Under the pieces are notes generated by a model. That model was not told the DNA's origin, did not search any database, and worked only from the letters and a program-made list of their open reading frames with translations. The position numbers and the translations under genes were made by a program. 64,000 nt of DNA from Mactromeris polynyma (lineage: Eukaryota; Mollusca; Bivalvia; Venerida; Mactridae). The DNA lies in assembly GCA_032209605.1 (NCBI GenBank), contig JASFXZ010000009.1:16727553-16791552 (forward strand). Direction: 5' to 3'. Position 1 is the stretch's first letter, and every line of letters begins with the position of its first letter. Positions 57,501 through 64,000 of the stretch are shown here, piece after piece.

Positions 57501-60500
57501 ATTGTAAAACAAGTGAAATATTTGTCACGATTGTAAATAAATTAAATACAAAGATATCAGACCCTTTATGTAACGTTTGTGAATATTTAATTATAAAATG
57601 ACATATCAAATTATATCAGCACGGACGTTTTTGACATGTTACCGGCTTTTAGTCTTTTTCGTGTTTTGAAAACGGGAACCAATTGTTGTATGCCTCTCCA
57701 ATTGCCACTACTATAGACGGTACCTGAGCGGTACCGTCCAAAAAGCATTTAAGCGTACTTATTAATGTGTAATCACAAGCTACGACTTCCACTGTCGATC
57801 CACTGTCGTCCTCTTCCAAACATCCACCAGCTGGACATGTTGTATAAATGCTACAATTGTTTTTAGAGTGCATAAATGTGCAGTCAGTGCCATTGAATGC
57901 TATATCTATGCAATATGTTCTACATTCGTTCTCTGACATCGAGTTGATTGTCTCATCCGGAACAATAGATTTGGGAATGGCGCGATCAGAGCCACCAGCC
58001 AATGTGACATTGTTGCAACCTGTGGAAACGATTAAACTCATATAAGATCTATATTTACTTCATGTGGAGTGTTAAATGTGTTTATTTTAAGTGAAACAAA
58101 TTTGGAACATAAAAAGGCCACATTCACAAATCAGAACTAGTGTTAATATTACCCCATATGTAATACTTTATGCCGCTATACTAATCTTCATAATTAAATA
58201 CAAAGTTTATTTCCAGTTGAAACTGATACTGCTGATACAGCCAGTGTTTTGATAAAAAGCGTTTTTGAAATCGAACTTCAAATAGAGGCGTTTCAAACTT
58301 TGTCAAACAAATTCATCTAATTAAAAAAACGTCTAAAATAATTTACTTTATTGTAATTTACCAGTACATGAATCCAACGAGATCAATGAAGATATTTGGG
58401 AGGTTAAGCTATGAGAGACTGACAGTGTCTTCCTGTATTTAATTCAATAATGAATCAATCATGAACTTCACCGTCTGTTTTGATTAAATTATCAAATTTA
58501 CAATTTCCTGTTTCCCCAATTTCGATATTTTTTCAAATAAAAACTCGTTAAATCGTGAATGTATATAAATTTGTTATACCGCTGGTAGCAGTAATATCAG
58601 CACGTTTGCAACTGCTTAGTGGTTAATACTAGCGATTGGCCAACGAATAGCGACAATTGAATAATCGTCTGTGTGAATTTTGCTATTTCTCGCAAATTCG
58701 GTTGAATCGGAATTTTATGAGTAAAAACTTTACTGGTAATATGAATATCTTGAAAGATGTAAAATACAAGACTTGAATTAAGTTCGATTTTCTTTTTTCT
58801 TTCAAGTATTTACAAATTACTCGTCAGATTCAATTGTATGTCATACCATGTATTTTGCCTGCCGAGAGGCACATTTCTAATTCTTCAAAGGACATTACCG
58901 AATACCAATTATGCTTATATTTAGAGCAATGAATGAACTGCCTGAAACGAATACATCGGACACAAAAACAACTTCCGTTTTCTGCTTAAATACGATAGAC
59001 ACAGCGAAAATATTCGAAGCAAATCGGTTAAATTACTATTGCCACAGCTTCTTTGACAACGAAAGTGATTTTAGTAAACAAACCATTTGTAAATATGCAT
59101 TACAGTCATTCTCCGTTTACCTGGACATTTATGGATGAAAGAATATGTCTATGGTTACGACAGACTCACTTGTGTATGTGAACTTAAGGTTCATGCACCA
59201 CATATCTGATTTATGTCTTACATTTCACCAGCCCCGGTCTGTGATTATCTGTTATAATTGTTTAACGTTGATATCTAAGCATCATAAAAGAAATATTCAT
59301 AGTCATACCATTCACACATCCTCCCAGGTGGTATGTTATTGTATTCATTGAAGATCTGGTGTACGATGTAGCACATGTGTAGTAGATACAGGGATCTGCA
59401 AAACTACTTGTATAAGTGACCCTAACAGCTTCAGGTTTACTGTTCAGCAGTGATGCGCAGACTTGTTCATCATTAGAATCCTTGTACTCATATCTACAGC
59501 TCCAGTCGAATTCAAAATAACAGTTCTGGCATCTTTGTAATGTCGCACATGTCTGTCCAACCGCGTTTCTGACGAACATGCCTGGAAATCATTTTACTAC
59601 AATAAATACATCATAGATCAAACAAGAAATATCTTGAAAAAAGATGGTCGGCACAATTTGAAGGTTTAATTTTGTGCAACATTAAAATTTGCAAGTATGC
59701 TGGTCACTCCAGATCCAAATGGATTTCGGTAATTTCTACGAAATTCAGTGAATTTCGGTAAGGTAACGTAGCCCTATTCGAAAGGTTAACCAATCCGCGT
59801 AAAGGTTACAAACGTTGTTCGGTTGAAGAGAAGCTGTATTAGGAATGAACCTAAGATTTGATTGGTTTACACAACACTGATATGCAACTATCAAAGCCAT
59901 GTCAGTACGGCTGCGCCAAAACATATTGCAAATACTCAGTTGAAAATGAGCTGATAAATGAACGCAATTTTGATCAAACATCATTTTGGAAATTGTTCGG
60001 CAAAATTGGTAGTAATAAATAAATGGAAGTTAAATTAGATAATGAAACATTTTCTACCTGTGCTCACGACGTTTTAGAAAAAAATAACTGTTGATACATA
60101 TATTCTTAATGAACTTGGTGTTAATACCGTGTTGACAGTTAAGGGCATTAGGTGATGTTAAATAAAGCAAGTGGTGTTGACAATAAACACAGTGAAAGGT
60201 TAAGAAATTATATTTCTGTACATTTTCTGTATGCTTTATTGAACGTTTATAACAAGTGTTAAGTGCCTTCTTCACGACGTAAATTCATGATAAACCCGAT
60301 ACCGAAATCCTAAAGAACCATTATCTTACAGAGGTATAGCTTTGGCAAATTGCATGTGTAAGGTGCATTGTAATATATTGATACTCGCTTGACATAATGA
60401 CAACATTTGTGATGGACAGAATGGTTTTAGAAAGAAGCGTAGTTCCACCGACCACATTTCATCGTTAACGACCCTTATAGATTGCAGGAAATTGTTAAGG

Positions 60501-62753
60501 AAATCTGCATTCTGTGCATTAAGTGCCTTCATTCAATCCTTTGATTTTATCAATATGGACAAGGTCTGGAAACTGTATGAAAATGATGGCTATAGTAGCA
60601 CACTTTTTGCTATAAAAGTGCTTTATTCAACACTCTTTTTGTGTAAGCGTGTACTCTATGATGCTCAGTGTGTTTTAAGACAAAGCTGTGTCCAATTCCC
60701 CTTACTATTGAAATTATTCAGCTTATATCACTCAAATATTGGCTACATGATTCTTTAATATTTCAGTGATATAATTAACAATGCTTAATCAACGCAAGAG
60801 CAATTAGCAGAGTTTCTAATATTAAATAGATTCTGAACACTTTAGGATATGGAAATATTTTTAATATGTATGATATGAATGTAAATATGCTTAAACAAAG
60901 ACTTCGCGACCAATATGTGCAAATACGGAGTGATACACTCAATAACCAGTCCAATATGGTGAATTACAGGAAGTTCAAAACATACTATACGTTTGAAAAA
61001 TACCTAAAAATAATTAAATATGAAAACATTCGAAAAAAACTAACCCGTTTTAGATTAGGGTCACATAGCTTAGAAATCGAAAATGGAATGTTAGAGACTA
61101 TCGTACATGTTAAATTTGTTTCCAAAATACAATAAAAACGGATTTTTTTCATGTGCTGTCAAACATTTAATGAGCTCCGTATAAAATTCCTTAAACGCCC
61201 TTCATGGCCTTCATTGAATAAATTGTATAATTTTGTCTCAAATAAAAATAGCACAGTTATTGTAAACTCTGCTAAATTAGTTTTTCGGGCAATGCAACTG
61301 AGACAAGACAACCTTACATTAATTGCTCCATAGTAAGCTTTTCTGTTCATAAAAGATCTTCTCCTGTTCACGTATAGTTATATATATTTACTATATGTGT
61401 TGTCTTGGCCAACTCATATTTATGTTTATTTTGTTAATAGTCAAAGGCACTGTATGTGCAGATTGTACCAATAAACCTACAGTATAGTATAGTGTATCTC
61501 TCATACAGGTATATATATTGGTGATGAGTACGTGTATCTTATTAATTGCTGATGATACGTATTGTTTTGTTGGCTGAAAATGATGAAAACCTTGTTGAGT
61601 GCTCTTTCGGATGGTGTAAAGTCAATGTTATATCGATTAATATCAATCAAAGTAGGTAGAACATTTCCTTCCTAATATAACCCAAAGAACTACGTTCTGT
61701 TGTGATAACGAGTGTATAAATATAGCGGGCAGGTATACCTACATTCGTCTTATTTTACATGAAAACTTGAATCATAATACTACTGCTAAAGCTTTCGCAC
61801 ATAGTGCAAGCCATGCTCATGTCATTGACTTACATTACATAATGTAAAATAGTTCGCTATGTTCCCAATGAAGAATTTACAAAATTGAACCTTTTATAGA
61901 TTAGAGGTCAGCAATTCGGGGTAGTAAATCATTCTCATGCATTAACGCCGTACAAAATCTTGGAACGCGATACTTCATGGGGATTGGGAATATACACCAA
62001 GTGCAGCAATGGAAAGTCATTTTGAGGTATAGGACCCGCCTGTCTAATATCGTGTCTACTAGAATAAACAAACATATTGCACTTTGGGAATATGCCAAAG
62101 CTACAACAGCATGAAAACAATGGATGTATAAAGTTAAAGTTCAAATATATGCCTGTAAACTGAATCAGCGTTGTACTACTGGTGACTCTAAGTCCTGTAC
62201 ATACAATGTATATTTGTTGACAGTATCAAAACACAAGGAGTTATTTAGTAATAAATGGTCGGAGACATTTAATTGAGTTGAAAGTGTTTCGTGGCGAGAC
62301 CTTAATAAACTATGTTCTTCTTGATTGTTTAACGAAGAATTTGTCACGGAAAAATATTATCAACTTATTATGCCTTTTTATCACCGATTTTCATTTAGTA
62401 AATTTCGCTGTTGCATAGCACCGATTGAAATATAGACTGGGATATATGCAAAAATAAACCTTGAATATCGTAAATGTGAAGTGTGTAATATTACGGAAGA
62501 CGATCCTTATGTGATAATAGTCTTTTACTTGTACAACGACTTGAGATTAAACCTATTTAAGAAAACATACACTTCATAAAAAGTCTCATGTAGACGTAGT
62601 GCTCTAAAATACGCACCCATCAAAATACATTCTGACATTGAGGCAAATGGAAAAGTGTATTGGTAAAAATGTAGAAGAGTACTTGACAGACAGATATCAC
62701 TTACTTGTCAACAAAACTGATAACATCGCATAGCCAAACATGAAAGTGTCCAT
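54241..62753 (-). CDS. type I membrane protein with two Cys-rich modules and six sushi domains
   Basis: Five exons on the minus strand (62705-62753, 59309-59581, 57735-58019, 55743-56789, 54241-54560) join in frame to 657 residues, every junction phase 1. Residues 1-17 are a signal peptide. Residues ~18-108 and ~109-202 are two Cys-rich modules of unknown type; the second (ECRTYC...C) resembles a PAN/apple fold. Residues ~204-551 are six sushi (CCP) domains in one exon, each with four cysteines and the NG...SC...W...C pattern. Residues ~553-615 form a polar stalk, ~616-638 a transmembrane helix, and ~19 basic cytoplasmic residues end the protein. Sushi domains mediate binding in complement regulators and adhesion receptors. 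Several Asn-x-Ser/Thr sequons are present. A cell-surface binding protein is the safest description. The exon 3 donor is the least certain (GACG|GTACCG chosen on phase). Confidence 0.78.
54561..55742 (-). other. sushi gene intron 4
   Basis: 1.2 kb AT-rich intron with good GTATGT and TTTTGCAG borders. No element recognised. Confidence 0.7.
55743..56789 (-). CDS. sushi gene exon 4 (six CCP domains)
   Basis: 1,047 bp, phase 1 at both ends, from TTCCGCAG to CCG|GTATGT. Six complete sushi repeats of ~57 residues sit on one exon. Confidence 0.9.
56790..57734 (-). other. sushi gene intron 3
   Basis: Contains a tRNA-like sequence at 57067-57143; otherwise AT-rich and unrecognised. Confidence 0.65.
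57067..57143 (-). repeat. tRNA-like pseudogene or SINE head
   Basis: On the minus strand: box A tatctcagtcggtaa, an anticodon-loop-like ctgtcaa (GTC, Asp-like), and a perfect T arm ctgggttcgaaccccgg. The 5' and 3' acceptor strands do not pair (gctgtgt against ggaggtg), so it is not a functional tRNA. Confidence 0.6.
57735..58019 (-). CDS. sushi gene exon 3 (Cys-rich, PAN-like module)
   Basis: From TTTCCACAG to a phase-1 donor. Cysteine pattern CNNV...ECRTYC...DC...NC...TCPAGGC. An alternative phase-1 donor lies upstream at ATAA|GTACGC. Confidence 0.7.
58020..59308 (-). other. sushi gene intron 2
   Basis: 1.3 kb AT-rich; a plus-strand 75-codon frame at 58911-59138 has no recognisable motif. 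Confidence 0.6.
59309..59581 (-). CDS. sushi gene exon 2 (Cys-rich module)
   Basis: From GATTTCCAG to AATG|GTATGA, phase 1 at both ends. About ten cysteines, including QRCQNCYFEFDWSC and CIYYTC. Family not recognised. Confidence 0.72.
59631..59893 (+). repeat. dispersed repeat, copy 2
   Basis: Ordered matches to 40335-40610. It lies just beyond exon 2 within intron 1 of the sushi gene. Confidence 0.7.
59894..60309. other. part of sushi gene intron 1; nothing recognised
   Basis: AT-rich sequence between the dispersed repeat and the retrotransposon remnant. No coding signal. Confidence 0.4.
60310..62570 (+). mobile_element. non-LTR retrotransposon remnant, interrupted
   Basis: Reverse-transcriptase blocks are recognisable across shifting frames: NGFRKKRSSTDHISSL and SFDFINMDKVWKLY near 60425-60590, a decayed QGCV-like block near 60680, then YADDTVLL near 61550 and C-terminal domain phrases to ~62560 (GLGIYTK, RKCEVCNITEDD). 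The same order occurs uninterrupted at 63375-64000. Frameshifts and stops make it non-functional. It lies in intron 1 of the sushi gene, opposite in orientation. CR1/Jockey-type is my best guess. Confidence 0.75.
60745..61495 (+). mobile_element. second non-LTR fragment nested in the first
   Basis: 60866-61135 and 61151-61333 encode the typical C-terminal tail of a different non-LTR element (LKQRLRDQYVQIR, NYRKFKTYYTFEKYLKI, RFRLGSHSLEIENG, FNELRIKFLKR). It separates RT blocks that are adjacent in the 63375 copy, so it inserted after the first element. Only the 3' end is present. Confidence 0.65.
62705..62753 (-). CDS. sushi gene exon 1 (signal peptide)
   Basis: An ATG followed by 16 codons (MDTFMFGYAMLSVLLT) and a strong phase-1 donor ACAA|GTAAGT. 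The split codon with exon 2 gives Ser. Hydrophobic content and the phase match support it as the start; an intron of ~3.1 kb is implied. Confidence 0.6.
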
Positions 62754-62800
62754 TGTGCAACTGTTATCTTGTTCGCACTCTGGACGCAACGGAACTGTTT

Positions 62801-62807
62801 CTTTATA
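62801..62807 (-). promoter_or_regulatory. possible TATA box of the sushi gene
   Basis: TATAAAG on the minus strand, 48 bp upstream of the ATG at 62753. It would imply a very short 5' UTR. Confidence 0.25.
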
Positions 62808-62810
62808 CTG

Positions 62811-63374
62811 AAATAAATTATAGCAGAACGGACACACCTGTTACAGTATAATTAAATTGATATCGACTTTTTTTTAATTGTTTTGAATTTGTAAATAATA
62901 GACCCGTGAAGCTACATTGGTTAAACAATTAGTGTATTTTAATTGTCCATTCAAGTTAATTAAATTTCTCATTCTGAAGAAAAGTTAATATTTATACACT
63001 TTTTTGTTGTTTACTGATCCAAAAGCTTATATTATTTAAATTAAAGACGAGTATTTTGGGCCGGATGACGTCACCATCGGGTCATAATATCGGCCAATAT
63101 ATTTTGGAATAATTAAATACAAAACTAAGGTTGAGCCAGGTTGCTTTGAAATATATAATTTTATCAACATAAAATGAATGATAAAATCGAGCAGAAACAT
63201 GAAGCTTAGTTCGTTGAAAACATATTTCTGAGCGTCCGCGTGAGGCACTATTAATGCAACAACCGTGCATCATTATGTTTCCCAATTTCATATCTGTATT
63301 CTTTATTTTGAAAAAACCCAGTTAGTCAATAATGTTTGAATACACGTAAACGGTGTAAATATATAATCAATTCG
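62811..63374. other. upstream flank of the sushi gene; nothing recognised
   Basis: AT-rich with no gene or repeat that I recognise. Confidence 0.4.
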
Positions 63375-64000
63375 ATGCCGTAGTCCGACAGAACAATTAT
63401 CCTACAGATGTATAGTTTTGGCAAATTGCATATTTAAGGTGTATTGTATACACTTAATTCTTGCTTGGTGTTTGATGTGAAGATAATAACCAAATTTGTG
63501 ATGAACACAACGGTTTAAGAAAGAAGCGTAGTACCTCCGATCACATCTCGTCGTTAACGAACCTTATAATAGAGTCCATAAAATCTGCATTCTGTGCACT
63601 TATTAACTTAAATAAAGCCAGTGATTTTAAAAATAGGCGTTGAAAAGATTTATGACAAGTATGGCTTTAGTATAATGCCTCTTGCTATAAAAGGTGCAAT
63701 GTTCAACAGTTTCTTTTTGTGTAAGCGTTAACTCCTTTGGTGTTCAGTCTGGTTTAAAACAAGGCTGTGTCCAATCCCCCTTACAATTCAATTTGTTCAT
63801 AAATAATTTATCTTATATCTCGAGTCGCTTAATACAGGTAAATCAATTGGTGATGAGTGTGTGCATCTTATTATATGCTGATGTTATTGTTTTGTTGGCA
63901 GTAAATGCTGAACATGTGCAAACCTTGTTGAGAGCTCTTTCGGGTGGTGTAATGTCAATGATATGTCGATTAATAATAATAAAAGCAAGGAAGCACATTT
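63375..64000 (+). mobile_element. second copy of the interrupted retrotransposon, runs off the window
   Basis: Aligns by eye with 60310-60745 and then 61495-61640. RT motifs: RKKRSTSDHISSL, QGCVQSPLQFNLFINNL and LYADVIVLLA (catalytic YADD decayed to YADV). Stops and frameshifts are present. Confidence 0.78.

Overview
The window looks like nuclear DNA of a marine invertebrate, most likely a bivalve mollusc. It is AT-rich, its genes have GT-AG introns, and it is crowded with short inverted-repeat elements, tRNA-derived SINEs and decayed transposons. The gene types (an invertebrate TRIM/beta-propeller protein, a chitobiase-type hexosaminidase, a sushi-domain membrane protein, a Lys/Ser-rich secreted protein) also fit. 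The bivalve assignment is inference; no database was searched.

Layout. 185-1762 (-): a secreted Lys/Ser-rich protein with an acidic C-terminal half and a 42-residue tandem repeat; it may continue off the left edge. 7022-14257 (+): a three-exon TRIM-like protein (RING, two B-boxes, coiled coil, propeller-like C-terminus; 729 aa joined). 22000-23778 (+): a GMC-family FAD oxidoreductase in one coding exon. 29228-33265 (+): a four-exon gene for a 243-aa secreted protein whose last ~90 residues carry seven cysteines and a PxxCxC ending like the cystine-knot ligands of the Spatzle/Trunk group; this is the most interesting gene here. 42565-45300 (+): an intronless GH20 beta-hexosaminidase. 54241-62753 (-): a five-exon type I membrane protein (signal peptide, two Cys-rich modules, six sushi domains, one transmembrane helix; 657 aa joined), with phase-1 junctions throughout.

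The intergenic DNA is mostly mobile-element debris: a TA-flanked MITE family (CAGTAAAACC ends, about seven copies), a pogo-like element (49058-50329), an internally deleted Tc1-like element (47777-48612), a mariner remnant (46110-46600), non-LTR retrotransposon remnants with one nested insertion (60310-62570 and 63375-64000), a family of tRNA-derived SINEs, a 651-bp foldback (15139-15789), and several minisatellites. Two deserve attention: a 21-bp array whose unit resembles the Pol III box B of an adjoining tRNA-like sequence (47015-47565), and a ~1 kb polypurine block followed by about 200 bp of (ACGC)n (26155-27566).

The genes do not form an operon. Three of them (TRIM-like, Spatzle-like, sushi protein) have types often linked to innate immunity or signalling, and two (Lys/Ser-rich protein, chitobiase) have types often found in extracellular matrices or shells. 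That grouping may be coincidental.
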